In this document: positions 45,082 through 56,530 of the stretch, one piece after another
How the letters are laid out: the number at the start of each line of letters is the position of its first letter
How positions within the stretch are numbered: the first letter of the stretch is position 1
Source: Cyathus striatus
Taxonomy: Eukaryota > Basidiomycota > Agaricomycetes > Agaricales > Nidulariaceae
DNA: 64,000 nucleotides
Reading direction: 5' to 3'
Assembly: GCA_025738555.1 (NCBI GenBank)
Contig: JAOVFP010000002.1
Location: 2,170,001-2,234,000, forward strand
The notes under the pieces: model-generated
The model's input: the letters and a program-made list of their open reading frames with translations, nothing else
What the model was told of the DNA's origin: nothing
Databases searched by the model: none
Translations under genes and position numbers: made by a program

Positions 45082-47336
45082 CTACTCTTCCTCTTCCTCC
45101 TCTTCTTCCTCTTCATTACTCCCGGACTCATTAGTCTCCGCCAGAGTACCCTCCTCTGCCGCCTGCATGGTCATCATCAACCTGTTCAACATGCCCATCA
45201 ACTCTGTGTGCATGTTGACGTTCCTACCCAAGGCCTCCATCAGCAAGTCTGATAAGGGACTCCCGGAGTTGAGCTGCATCGCCAACTTGTCGCGCTCATT
45301 CTCCGCCAGATACAGCTGGTCCCTCAGAATCTTGCACTCGGCGTCAAACATCTTCCCCTTGGTCCACCATTCATCTGCCTGCTTCTCCGAGATCTCTAAC
45401 TTCGACCTCGCCACCGCCAGTTGCGTCTGCAACTCCTCCACCAATTTCTCCTGCACAGCACCACCGGTCTCCATCTTCTCCAGACCTCTTCTCTGCTCCT
45501 CTGCGTTCCCTGGGACTACAGTCCCCCACATTATTCCCTCGTTTTCGCATCTCCCCTTCTTTGTCCAACACACCTTGCACGCCTTGTGGTTCATCTTCTT
45601 TCCCCTAGGAGCAAGTCAGAACAACTCTGAAAAAGAAACGAACAACTTACTCAAGGTCCAGCAAACACTCCCTGTTCAGCTTACTGCAAACATTACAGGG
45701 GACCTTGGGTAAAACGTAGGCCTCTTTCTCTTTCTTCTCCGCGGCCGTCTTGGTCTTCTCCACACCTTTACCCTTCTTCTCCGCCGATGTCTTCACTTCT
45801 TCCACCTCGACATCGAATTTGTCGCCAGCCTGGCTCTCTGTGCTGGTACGACTTTTGCTTCCAGACTGGCTAGCCTTGCTGCTAGCGTTGTCTTCCACCG
45901 CCTCATCATCGACCAGGGCCTTGCTCTTTATTCCCTTGCGTTGGGAGGTCCAGGTCGTTGTTTTCTTCCTTGGCGGTTTTGGCGTTGTCTCTGTCACGTC
46001 CTCCGGATTTGTGTCAGTGCACTTCCTCTTGGGGCCACCCTTGTTCTCCGCCCACTGGATGTTCTTCCCCACCTCTTTCTCTGGAGTTATGGTATGGCCT
46101 TCGGCCTCCAATTGCTGAACAGTGCGATCGTGATCAGCAAGTTGCTCCGCATTCATATAGGTACCCACCTGTGAAGCAGTGGTTACCTCTGGCTCCATTA
46201 CAGGAGTTGGAGCCCCTACCCTTGTTGGTCCTACCTCGGCTACTACTTGCTCCACTATGTCCTTCACCGTGATTGAGTCGTCCACCAACATCACCAAGCT
46301 GTCGGCCTCCCTGTGGTAATGCAAAGACATTACCACTGACTCCGGACTGAATGACATTACTCCCAGCCTTGCCATAGTCATCTTGTATAGTGTTGCCACC
46401 ACTCAGCTCCGCTCAGTTTAGCTCAGCTTCTGTGGCTCAGGTACTGCCGGTAGCTCAGCTCATGAGCGGAGCTGTTTAGGTTTGGTTCGCTTCTCCAGCT
46501 AACCGCTTAGCTTTGGCTAAGCCATAGCTCAGTCTGTTCGCCACAAGTTACTAAATACGTAGCTCAGCGGAATAGAGAATGGGCATTTGAAAGGCACTTA
46601 GAAGCTAATTTGATGCAGTGCATACCTTTTACATAATGGTCCGAAAAGCTGTTAAATCTGCGTGCGAGGTAGCATTTTTATCTTCTTTCCATCAAGTTTG
46701 CTCGAGCTCAATACTATTATACATGTATGAATATTAGTAGTATTTATCTATATGTAAAAAGGGAAGTTATGAATGAAAATAATGGAAGATTAAGTGGTAC
46801 ATGATATTTGTTTAATGAGATTCAGAAATGGAAATTACATAAGCTGTAGCTTAGCGGGCTCATAGCTGACGTGGAGTGGCTCCTAGCTGAGCTAGAGCTG
46901 TCCGAGTGCAGCTCTCGTGAGACCTGCTCAGCTCCGCTCATTTTTGGCTCAGCTCACTGGCTCGTGGCTTTGGAGCCGAGCAGGCGGCAACACTAATCTC
47001 ATACTCCGCATGTACTGGTGGAGAAGTGCCTTGACCTGTCGTTTCCTCCGCTGGGTGACCAGTCAGTCTTGCCATGGTCTGTGCAACCCTAGTCTTGACT
47101 GCAGCCTGCTCACGTGTCTTTGTCCTTATCGCTCCTAGTCTTCCTCCTTCATCCACTTCCATTGCATCTTCCTTCTCCACCTCACCCTCTGTCCCTTCCT
47201 TCTCGGCTCCCTGCTTCTCCACCTTCTCACCCCTCAACTCCTTCTTGAGAGCTTCTAGCTCCACTCGTTTGTGTAGGAGTAGCCTAAGTTTCTCCTCACG
47301 CATTGGGTCTTCATTCGAGTGTACAGAGGAAGGCAT
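45082..47336 (-). pseudogene. antisense accessory gene of the gypsy element: coiled-coil protein with Zn2Cys6-like cluster
   Basis: Three coding blocks on the minus strand: 47336-46996 (MPSSVHSNEDPM start; the frame also has an upstream Met at 47351), 46387-45651, and 45604-45082. The first gap is a 608-bp MITE insertion. With it and one 8-bp target copy discounted, the frame runs through (HAEYE then MTMARLGVMS). The second gap is a 46-bp GT-AG intron (45605-45650). The N-terminal block is a charged coiled coil with a Glu/Lys-rich repeat, the middle is basic and low-complexity, and across the intron lies C-x2-C-x6-C-x13-C-x2-C-x6-C (CNVCSKLNREC ... CKVCWTKKGRC). A second coiled coil and a poly-Glu C-terminus follow. 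The cysteine spacing is close to fungal Zn(II)2Cys6 DNA-binding domains, but identity with that family is not shown. It is located between pol and the 3' LTR, opposite in strand, so it needs its own promoter. Function unknown; it could be a captured host gene or a regulator. Confidence 0.7.
46388..46995. mobile_element. hAT-like MITE inserted in the antisense gene
   Basis: 608 bp with ends TAGTGTTGCCACC and GGCGGCAACACTA. The flanking octamers are ATCTTGTA (46380-46387) and ATCTCATA (46996-47003), which differ only as TG versus CA, fitting one ancestral ATCTCGTA. Subterminal regions are full of AGCTCAGC/GCTCCGCTC words typical of transposase-binding arrays. No coding capacity. Confidence 0.85.
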
Positions 47337-47504
47337 GTTTAAAGCAGTCACGTGCTAAGGAGTTATTGCAACAGGGTAAAAGATGGGTTTGATTTTCTCC
47401 ACCACAGCTGACCTTTATATATCTGGACCTGATGTCAAAACACCGATCAAATTTTCGAAAGCCTATTGTTTCAATCACGTGCTCAGGCCTCGAGGGCTCA
47501 GCCT

Positions 47505-47516
47505 TAAGGGGGGAAT
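47505..47516 (+). other. polypurine tract for plus-strand priming
   Basis: AAGGGGGGAATA immediately precedes the 3' LTR. Confidence 0.65.
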
Positions 47517-47518
47517 AC

Positions 47519-48181
47519 TGTCATATCCCATATCGCCTACCTCTGGACCCCTATGCTCTTACTCCACCTTTCCCTTTGTTTACTCCAGACTTTGATTATG
47601 TTCTTAGTATTACTTATTGCTTACTGTACATAGATTACTTTTGTTTCCTTTCTTCTGCCCTACTGAGCTATCCCCTCAGTATTGTAGTATACATCTCATA
47701 GTGAGTCACTTATCATTCTTAAGTGTGCCACTATCTGTTTTACTTTACACCACCATATGTGCTCACTTCTCTGATGCGTTTTATTATGTTTAATTAGTTA
47801 TAGTCTTCATTCTATGTATGCCTACCCTGACTGTACTTCTCCGCTGGCCTTGGCCAGCAGCCTTTACTTACTCCGAGTCTCTAGTATTTAAGTAGTACTC
47901 GATTTGTACTTAGCCTTTAGTTTCATATTGAACTACGTCCTCACCCTTTCGTCTGACTTGAGTTATACCTCTTGTCTTCTGTCTCTTGTCTTCTCTGAAG
48001 GGCTTGCCCTTACTCCGAAATCCAGGACCAGGAATCCCAGGGGCACAGCACATAAGCTGAAGCCAAAGTCCTACCCCCTGAGTTATCGTTCTCCACCTTC
48101 GTCTATTACTCACCCCTTGTTTCTCTGCAGTCACCCTCTCGTACTCCGCCACCAAGTCAGGCTAGGGGCATGGTTGTGACA
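47519..48181 (+). repeat. 3' LTR of the gypsy element
   Basis: Partner of 38633-39294, ending GGTTGTGACA and followed by TTGGG. Confidence 0.95.
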
Positions 48182-48186
48182 TTGGG

Positions 48187-48611
48187 CCTTCTCTGTAGAA
48201 CTGCTGTTACTGCTCTTTTACTGCTGTAGGGAACCCTGCTGGCCTATGTACAAAACTACCTAATATACATAGTCTGCTGGTCCCTGTACTTACCTTAACC
48301 AATTAAAACATACCTTACCCACTGTACCCTGATCTCAGCACACTATCAATATTCCACACCTCAATTATTCTGAAGATCATTACAAAATTCTGATGAAGTC
48401 CACATCATTACTAATCAATCAAGTATTATTCAGCAAGCGCTAAAGTTAATGTGCTAAGTAGTATCCTAAAACCAATGCGCCCAAGTAAATGCTGTACCTT
48501 CCCGAAGCGAAAGGCACTGCTGTTTCATTTGAGTAATAACCAGAGAGTCAGATGACATATGAAAGAGGGATCACAGTGCATGTGGTGATTCTGTGTCAGA
48601 GGAGGTGAGCT
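48187..48611. other. spacer without recognised feature
   Basis: No open frame or repeat was recognised. Confidence 0.45.
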
Positions 48612-50085
48612 CTTTACACTTAGCCAGGTGTTCTGTACAGATCTGCGCGGAATCCATGCGGAATCCATACGGAATTTTCGGAATCTGTGCGGAATCTGTA
48701 CAGATTTTTTTCTTTTTGGCAGAGGTTTTTTTGGGTCTGTACAGATTCTGCACAGATTCCGCACAGAATCAAAAATTCTGTGTGGATTCCACAGAATTCC
48801 GCATTACAGACCTGAAAAATTCTGTACAGATTCTGTACAGAATCTGTACAGAATTTTATTATACTTATTTCCTTATAGAAAATTAGAATAGAAAATTGTG
48901 TGATACTAAGCACTAAGTGTGACACTATACATTGATTGTGACATTAAGTGTTGAGTGTGATACTAAGGGTTAAGTGTGACACTAAGGGTTAAGCATGATA
49001 CTAAGTGTTGAGTGTGACACTATGGGTTGAGTGTGACACTACATGTTAAGTGTGATACTAAGGGTTGAGCGTGACACTAAGCATTGAGTGTGACACTATG
49101 GGTTGAGTGTGACACTGAGGGTTGAGTGTGACACTACATGTTAAGTGTGATACTAAGTGTTGAGTGTGACACTAAGCACTGAGTGTGACACTAAGTGTTG
49201 AGTGTGACACTAAGGGTTAAGCGTGACAATAAGGGTTGAGCGTGACACTAAGCATTGAGTGTGACACTATGGGTTGAGTGTGACACTGAGGGTTGAGTGT
49301 GACACTACATGTTAAGTGTGATACTAAGTGTTGAGTGTGACACTAAGCACTGAGTGTGACACTAGGGGTTGAGTGTGACACTATGAGTTGAGTGTGATAC
49401 TATGGGTTGAGTGTGACACTAAGGGTTAAGCGTGACACTAAGGGTTGAGTGTGACACTAAGTGTTGAGTGTGACACTAAGGGTTAAGCATGACACTAAGC
49501 ATTAAGCATGACACTAAGGGTTAAGTGTGACACTAAGAGTTGAGTGTGACACTAAGTGTTGAGTGTGACATAAAGTGTTGAGTGTGACATGAAGTGTTGA
49601 GTGTGACACTCTGCATTAAGCATGACACTATACATTAAGTGTGATACTAAGTGTTGAGTGTGACACTATGCATTAAACATGAAACTATACATTAAGTGTG
49701 ATACTAAGTGTTGAGTGTGACACTAAGTGTTGAGTGTGACACTATGCATTGAGTGTGATACTATACATTAAGCATGACACTATGCATTGAGCATGATACT
49801 ATATATTGAATGTATCACAGATTTCATGTAGTGTCACACTTGACACCTGTGACAAGGCAGCAATGCATGAATCCACACAGAATCCATGCAGAATATGTAT
49901 GGAATCCATATAGAATATTCACCTCTAATAATAATAATAGCCACTATATAAATTCTGTATGGTATCTATACAGGTCTGTACGGATCTGTATGGATCTGCA
50001 CGGAATCCACACGGATCCGTACGGAATTTTCGGATTCCGTGCGGATTCCGTACGGATCTGTACAGACCTCTTGGGGGAGTGTAAA
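48612..50085. mobile_element. TIR-bounded satellite element
   Basis: Loosely inverted flanks (TTTACACT...TCTGTACAGATC then CGGAATCC repeats at 48612-48680, and the complement at about 50010-50085) bracket a long 19-bp minisatellite. The flanks are themselves built of ACGGAATCCGTACGGATC-like palindromic words (also 48720-48850). No target duplication was found, so the transposon interpretation is tentative. Open frames here (48525-48925, 49810-50122) come from the repeats. Confidence 0.45.
48905..49815. repeat. 19-bp minisatellite, about 47 copies
   Basis: Consensus GAGTGTGACACTAAGTGTT. Variation is concentrated in two dinucleotides: GTGAC versus CGTGAC/CATGAC and GTGTT versus GCATT, that is CG, TG and CA alternatives. 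Confidence 0.85.
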
Positions 50086-50099
50086 TTACTGCAAATATT

Positions 50100-50217
50100 A
50101 TAGCTGGAAGCTTGGGACTCACCCCAGCTCTTGTACTCTGATGTGCAAATACTAATACTGAGTTCTAATATTATATGATAAACAGAGAGATTTAACCATT
50201 AAATAGTTTTAAGGCAT
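50100..50217 (+). repeat. dispersed repeat (copy 2, inverted relative to 29509-29632)
   Basis: CTTGGGACTCACCCCAGC, then CTAATACTGAGTTCTAATAT and GAGATTTAACCATTAAATAG. Confidence 0.65.
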
Positions 50218-50229
50218 ATCAGAAAGCTA

Positions 50230-50560
50230 TAGAATAAAATGAAATAATATATTGATTTTAGTGTTTATTTCGCATTTATTACCATTTTTTTTCTCATTGA
50301 TTTCCTTGTAATATAACATTGATTTTAGTATTTATTTCGCATTTATTACCTATTTATTTCTCATTGATTTCCTAATGATATAACATTGATTTCCCTATGT
50401 AATAAAATTGATTTTAGCATTGATTTCAAATTTGTATCAATAATACTATGAAGTCCAAAAGAATTGATTTCAGTAATGATTTCACTTTGAAATGTGATTT
50501 AAACTAAGTACAAGTGATTGATTTCAACATTGATTTCACTCTCCAGGTATGTGTAATATA
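50230..50560. repeat. tandem ATTGATTT/TTATTTCGCATTTATTACC repeat
   Basis: A roughly 70-bp unit (ATTGATTTTAGTATTTATTT, then CGCATTTATTACC, then CTCATTGATTTCC) is present about twice in full and then breaks into CATTGATTT words. Confidence 0.65.
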
Positions 50561-51725
50561 GAAAAAAGTTTACTTGTTAGAAAAGGACTTATAGTCTAGT
50601 AGATAAAGTAAGTGTATGTATGCAGTTAACTAAGAGGTTAGTGATGTTTACAATGGGGTGATAGTAGCTAGCTTATGTAATAATAACTACTTACTCCTAA
50701 AACAACATAACGGGGTGGCAAGTTTGGAGGGAATTTCGCAGAAGATCGGTATTAAGGATGCTTCCGGGCAAAAGGGGGTGGAAGGGGGATGTATAGGAAG
50801 GTTAAGGAATAACTAAGTAGTGGTTAGATAATGTCTCTGGCTATGTATGAGGCAAATGCGCAATTCTCTATGAGTTTGCGGTTTCTTCTTACTAGACTCA
50901 AATCAAATTACTAATCAATGATCTCGGAAAATACACTTTATTTCACTACACTACATCAAAGTACTTTATAATGGAAGCTGCACAGGGGATAGCTTCCGTC
51001 TACATGGCAAAACTTGTCTACTTTATATATTACTGGAAATATGGTGGCTGATGGTACTGTATAGGTGCTAGATAGGTACATTTGGGGTACTAGGGCTTGT
51101 AAACTATGTCACTGACAAGGGAAAGCTGTTCACTCATGGAGCATGCTGGACAGGGGGTCGCGCATCTGTCATAGGAGGTTGCACGACAGGGGATATAGTG
51201 CCGCGCATGTTCCTTTGGTCGGGACAGGATTGGCTATACACAAATGTGCTAAGAATAGCGCAAAGATCTATCAGGGCTCAGGGCTTATTACTTTAATTAA
51301 ACATGCATTGCTTTGCCAATTACTCCAAGAGAAGTTGATTGGTTGGCTTGGGGTTCCGGGGTTTGCCGAGGCATCTAGTGAGGCACTTCGTCATCGCTTG
51401 CTTCTCTTGGGTAGTGATCGCATTCGATCACATGACCTTCGCATGTCGCTAGACATGTTCTGGCTGTTATCCACTTAGTCACTAAGTTTGGCACCGCTGC
51501 TTTATCTGTCTCTTCTGCACGTAGTACTACCTTAGGCTTTGTCATATTCACACCCTTGGTAAGTGTACTTCTTAGTACTTTTAACTGGCAGTTCGGGTCT
51601 CACTCTAATTCTGTAACTAACCCATGTTTGTTACCATTTGGTGAGTACTAATTACATGTATAGAAAAAGCTAAAATCCACGACTATAGGTAGTGTATGCC
51701 CATCAGGCGTCTCATAACCACCCCA
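50561..51725. other. no recognised gene
   Basis: A 111-codon plus frame (51143-51478) has no family I recognise and no supporting splice sites. The remainder is non-coding. Confidence 0.4.
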
Positions 51726-51900
51726 CTACTTAGTATATCCTGTAGTTGGGTACCTAACAATTTCGAGTTATTCATTGATTTTTGATTGATTTTTGGTTAA
51801 TTTCTCATTGATTGCATATTTATTCCTCATTGATTTCTTTTCTAATTGTCATTGATTTCACTCTAATAATTCCTAATGATTTCTCATTGAACTGGAATTG
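51726..51900. repeat. dispersed repeat with ATTGATTT tail (copy 2)
   Basis: Shares TTAGTATATCCTGTAGTTGG and TTTCGAGTTATTCATTGATT with 15736-15800. Confidence 0.65.
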
Positions 51901-52050
51901 ATTTCAAACCACAAAAGGATTGATTTCATTGATTGATCCCAAATTTATTACTTTAATGATCTCACATGCCAATGATGATTCCAAATGCACTCAATGGAAC
52001 CCCTGCTCACTAAACAGTTCATTGTCCAGCAGCTTACCAGGAGTGATCAA

Positions 52051-53441
52051 TCAAATTGAAAGCCACAACTCCCCAGCTTGCTTGTTAGTAAGTAGATTAA
52101 AGAAATCAATGCAGAGTGAAAATGCAAGGTGAGCTTCATCACCACCATCCTTGAAGAGTTTCCCATCTGGACCAATTAATTGCTGAAGAATTTTCCCATT
52201 GAATATGTCATGTAACTCCTTGTTGGCCCTCTCATTTGACCATGCATTGTCCATCATCTTTTCAATTCCAGGTTGAGACAGAAGTCTGCCAATCCAGTCT
52301 TTGAAATCATACATGACAAATGGTTTTATAGGTACAAAAACCTCCTTCCCATTGACAATGCACAGCTTCAGCAGCTCTTGTTTACAGTGGGGACCATTGT
52401 GGAATTGATAATGACTACAAAGCTTAGGATAAATTGCAGTTGGTGGATCACTCTCAAATGATGGTTTATAGGTATGATGGCAATTTGGACTAGGACAAAC
52501 TGCATATACAATGCTTTTTCCTTCTAGATTCAATTCTTCTTCTTCTGGCCTATGGCCATCTACCAGGAAATCATACAAAAGTTTTTGATCACAAGGTGTA
52601 AGCAGCAATAATGAAGGTCCATATCCATGCATTAGACATAGCTGCACAATGTATTTAATCATTGCGAACATAAAAACGCCTCCTCTACACTCTACATTCA
52701 AGATGACATGGCATGCCACAACCATGAAGATCGAAAGTTGGTGGATTGGGTCTGTACCAGCAAGAAGCAGCTGAAAGTGATGATCTGTTATAATAATAAA
52801 AGTATGTAAGTATGTATGTATTATCAACTACTGTATGGAATGACATACTGTTATTGTATTCAATCATTACACTGGCTGGCTGCTGTTTTATGGTCCCAAC
52901 TATTCAACAAACATATAGATCTGTCAATTTTTTTCATAATCCCAAGTTTCTCTTGAACTGCTAATGAATCACTGAACATGCAGCCAACAATATCGGACTT
53001 TAGGGCTTTACATCACTCTTGAAGATATGCCAATGGGAATTTGGTGCCATTGTTATTAGATTTACATAAAATCTGGGCCAGTTCAGCAGTTACTTTGTCA
53101 GCCAACAAATGGGCTGATAAACAAAACTCTGGTAATTTTTTAGGATTGCATTGTGCTTTGGTGTTGGTATCTGCATAATGAGTATGAATGAGAGCTTCAT
53201 TCCCCAAAAGATCTGCCTGTTTAGATCTGGACCATATGCAACTGCCATTGGTTTGAGGTGAGCTGTCATCAAAGAGTGTAGTCACAGCAATATGTGAGGC
53301 TAGTTCCTTGATCTCATCCTCCACAGAGGCATCAGTAGCCGGGTCAATAGCAAGACTAGCTAGCTCCTTTTTGTAATGGGAGCACTCAACCATGGCATCC
53401 TGCCTGTGTCTGCCACATTTTCTACAGAAGCATTTCACCAT
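52051..53441 (-). pseudogene. Plavaka-type (CACTA-like) transposase, N-terminal part, truncated
   Basis: The upstream block 53441-53013 starts MVKCFCRKCGRHRQD, a short Cys-rich motif typical of these proteins. Downstream, 52827-52051 contains VYAVCPSPNCHHTYKPSFES, a Cys pair (CSHYQFHNGPHCKQELL), then KPFVMYDFKDWIGRLLSQPG and SLCIDFFNLLTNKQAGE. In my recall, this succession is diagnostic of the fungal Plavaka/KDZ-like transposase proteins abundant in Agaricomycetes. The reading stops right after NKQAG, where family members continue with the catalytic core, so the transposase domain is missing here. An intron of about 50 bp or a frame break separates the blocks (52830-53010 not fully resolved). 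Non-functional. Confidence 0.55.
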
Positions 53442-53449
53442 TGGTTGAA

Positions 53450-54508
53450 GACATGGTGCTGAGGATTGGAAAGTGTTTCAAAGCACATAAGCTGCAAGGA
53501 GGAATGATGAGTGTCTTGGGATTACCAGAACATGTAGCTGCAAAGGGATGGATAGTTGTTTCATGATTACTGAAATATGTAGGGGCTGTGAAGAGGAATG
53601 TATAATGTCCCAGAATAACTGAAACAGAATGGATATCATTTGGGTGTATGTGTGGGGGGGTAGGTTTAATATATGGGTAAAAACAATAATGAACTGTTAC
53701 AGTATGCACCCTAGCTACCAAAAGCACTACAAGGCCAGCTGAGCACACACTGATGAGTACAATAATAGCTGTATTTGCATAGCAACCTGATGTGAGTGAG
53801 TGCACTTGCAATGCAACAGGTATATTCTCTTGTAATATGTAGACATTATAGTGTGCATCAAATGCTGACAGCAGCTTGAAACTGAGATGAAGACTTGGAG
53901 CTCTGATTCTGAAGGAGGGAATGGGTATGGTATGTTGGGTTTACCAAAGTACTTGCAAGCATTTGACATTGGGAAGCATAGTGAGAGTGGGAGTGGGAGT
54001 GGGAGTGGAATTACTTTGGGATTACCAGAGTATTGACTTGCTAAGTGGAGAGTTACATGCTTTGGGACTACCATAGCATGGATGCAGAAGATAGTGAATG
54101 GGTGAGCCAAAAGACAAGTGTTGCCATTACTATTGATTTGTTTACCATAGACTTCAAGTTTTTTACAATGCCATTTGATATAAACAAAGATAATTAATAA
54201 CCTGTCAGCATGTCAGTGCATCGACTTTCTGGACTCAAACATACTCTGGCAATCACTTAAGCATACTCTGGTAATCCCAGAGTAACTTAATCATTCCACT
54301 TAAACATACTCTGGTAATCCCATAGTACTTCTTTGTATTTCCATCCTTCAACACAACTCCTTCAATGGCTCATACTCTGGTAATCCCAGAGTACTTAACT
54401 ATCCTCTATTCCCCAGCTCCATATGCATATCCTTCAATGGCTCATACTCTGGTAATATTTTTTCTAGCTTTCAGCACAATTCATATTCTGGTAATCCCAT
54501 GATACTAC
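53450..54508. repeat. array of TACTCTGGTAATCCCAGAGTA-like palindromic motifs
   Basis: Near-perfect copies at about 54240-54500 (six, same orientation) and diverged complements in 53510-54080 (GGGATTACCAGA and variants) recur every 30-80 bp. The motif is itself a hairpin (ACTCTGG-TAAT-CCCAGAGT). The minus frames 53422-53811 and 53727-54110 run through it, giving repeated GNPK-like peptides, and are not convincing genes. Confidence 0.6.
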
Positions 54509-55169
54509 GGAAATCTGGAGCACCACACTCAGAAGCATCAAAATATTTTGTGCTCTGAGTGTTGGCTGCTCGGCAGATTGCTTAAGCCTTTGCCTAGATA
54601 TGTGTGCTCGGGTCATGAAATTCGGTAGTGACTTACTAATAGCTAGAGGAGTACAAATGAAGGCAAATTGGTGATTATGTAAGCATAGTCACAAGCATCA
54701 TTTCCATAGTGGAAATGATGCTCATGATCTGAGAGATAGACTGTGCCTTGGCCCTATAGTTATATATTGTAAGTAGGTACCTATATATTACTAATGAGTT
54801 ATGGATGGGTGGTAGTGAGGTTAGCAATGAGGATTGAACTCAGGACCTCTTGAATAGTACACATAGTAAATATAGAACAAGATAATAATAGGTATTTTAA
54901 AGCTGACCTGACAATGATGGGAAGTGCATGGGTAACCCATGGGTGTTTTGAGTCCGACCCGTATCCATACCCATACCTGTCTGAACCCTATGGGTTGCAG
55001 ATAACCTGAGGGTTTTCTTATATTTAAATTTAATGTGAATGTACTGTATCATAGTTATATATACTTACATGTTGCTTACATATTTAATTGTGTAAACAAT
55101 TGGTAAATGACTTGATTAAACTATGTATTCTGAGATTCTAACATGTACTTTAATAAATACAGCACACCC

Positions 55170-55560
55170 ATATTGTTATAACAATGTAGGATGTGTTTAT
55201 TGGAACTGGTATCGTTTGCATCGTCATAATGGTGCTAGTATTGTTAAAACTATCCTAGCACTGTTATAATAATGCCAAATTTATTTTATCAATGTTGGCA
55301 TCATTAGAGCGATCCTAGCATTGTTATAATGATGGAGGATTCATTTTAACGATACTGGTGTCATTAGAACCATCCTAGCATTGTTATAATGATGCAGGAT
55401 TTATTTTAATGATGCCAGTATTTTTAGAATGATGCATGATTCATCTAAATGATGCTGGTATCAATAGAACAATCCTTGCATCTTTATATCAGTTCTAGTA
55501 TTATTAAAATGATACTTGTGTTGCTAAAACAATACTAGATTAATTAGTATAAAGTTAGGA
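55170..55560. repeat. minisatellite, unit about 65 bp
   Basis: Copies share ATCCTAGCATTGTTATAATG and GATGCAGGATTTATTTTAA. Confidence 0.7.
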
Positions 55561-55589
55561 ATTTGTTATAATAATTGTTGGTTATAAAA

Positions 55590-56530
55590 AATTATACACA
55601 ACTGTATATCTGAAGTAAGTAAAAATGAAGGTTTCAATGAAGCCAAACAATTGTATCAAGTGAAGATGAGTGGGAATTATACTAGACATTTTAGCAAGTT
55701 TAAACAAGTACCTGATGTATTTGAGATGGATATTAACAAAGTAGACATATTTTAGTAGACCCAGATGAGTTCTAGACAAATAGAAATGAAATAAGTCTGT
55801 CCTAACAAGCCCAAAAGACAATTAAATGATTAAGAACAAAGTAGATATGTTTTAATGAGTGCAGACAACTTACAAGTACCAGACAAATAGAATGAATTGG
55901 ATCTGATTTAATGGGCACAGAAGGGTTCCAGATGAATATGAATGAAGTAGGCAAGTCTTAACAAGCTCAGAAGAGTACTAGATGAGTATGAATGGAGTTA
56001 GACAAGTTTCAATGAGTTCAGATGAGTAACAACAAAGAAAAGATGAGTACCTGATATGTAAGAATGAAGGAGCTTTGTTTTAATGAACATAGACAAGTAC
56101 AAGATGAATAAGAATGAAGCTATATAAGATTTAGCAAGCACAGAAGAGTACTGGACAAGTAGGAATGAAGCCATACATGTTTCTTGTGCCCAGACAAGTA
56201 CAAGACAAGTAGAAATGACACTAGATAAATTCCAACAAGCACAGAAGAGTACTAGACAAGTAGGAATGAAGTTAGACAAGTTTAAACCAGCCCAAGACTC
56301 CAGGCAAGTGGGAATGAAGCTGTGCATGTATTCTCAAGCCCAGGCAAGTACCAGACAAGTAGGAATGGCATTAGAAAAGTTTCAATAATCACTGAAGAGC
56401 AGGAACAAAGCTAGGTATAATTTAGTGAGCACAAAAGAGTGTCAGTTAGTAACAGTCCTATAGGATACTAGGAACATCACAAGATGAATAGGAATATAGC
56501 TAGAGATGTTTAATAAGGCCAGATGAATTG
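55590..56530. repeat. minisatellite, unit about 60 bp
   Basis: About fifteen imperfect copies containing ACAAGTAGGAATGAAG and AAGCACAGAAGAGTACTAG. Minus-frame ORFs 55582-55821 and 55998-56327 (repeating FIPTCLV) derive from it. Confidence 0.75.

Larger units (their letters stand above)
38633..48181 (+). mobile_element. Ty3/gypsy LTR retrotransposon, full length, with antisense accessory gene
   Basis: 662-663-bp LTRs (38633-39294 and 47519-48181) start TGTCATATCC and end GACA. The 5-bp target duplication TTGGG is intact (38628-38632 and 48182-48186). A polypurine tract AAGGGGGGAATA precedes the 3' LTR (47505-47516). The order is gag, protease, RT, RNase H, integrase, chromodomain, then a 2.7-kb region holding an antisense gene. 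A 608-bp hAT-like MITE was added later (46388-46995). Multiple stops and catalytic replacements make the copy inactive. Confidence 0.95.

Noticed and set aside
48905..49815. CRISPR array or telomere-like repeat
   Set aside because: Units are contiguous without spacers, so not CRISPR; TAAGGGTT appears in some units by substitution only and is not a TTAGGG array.
48525..50122. Frames on both strands encoding IRNFRNLCGICTD-like peptides
   Set aside because: Produced by CGGAATCCGTACGGATC repeats; composition is unlike a protein.
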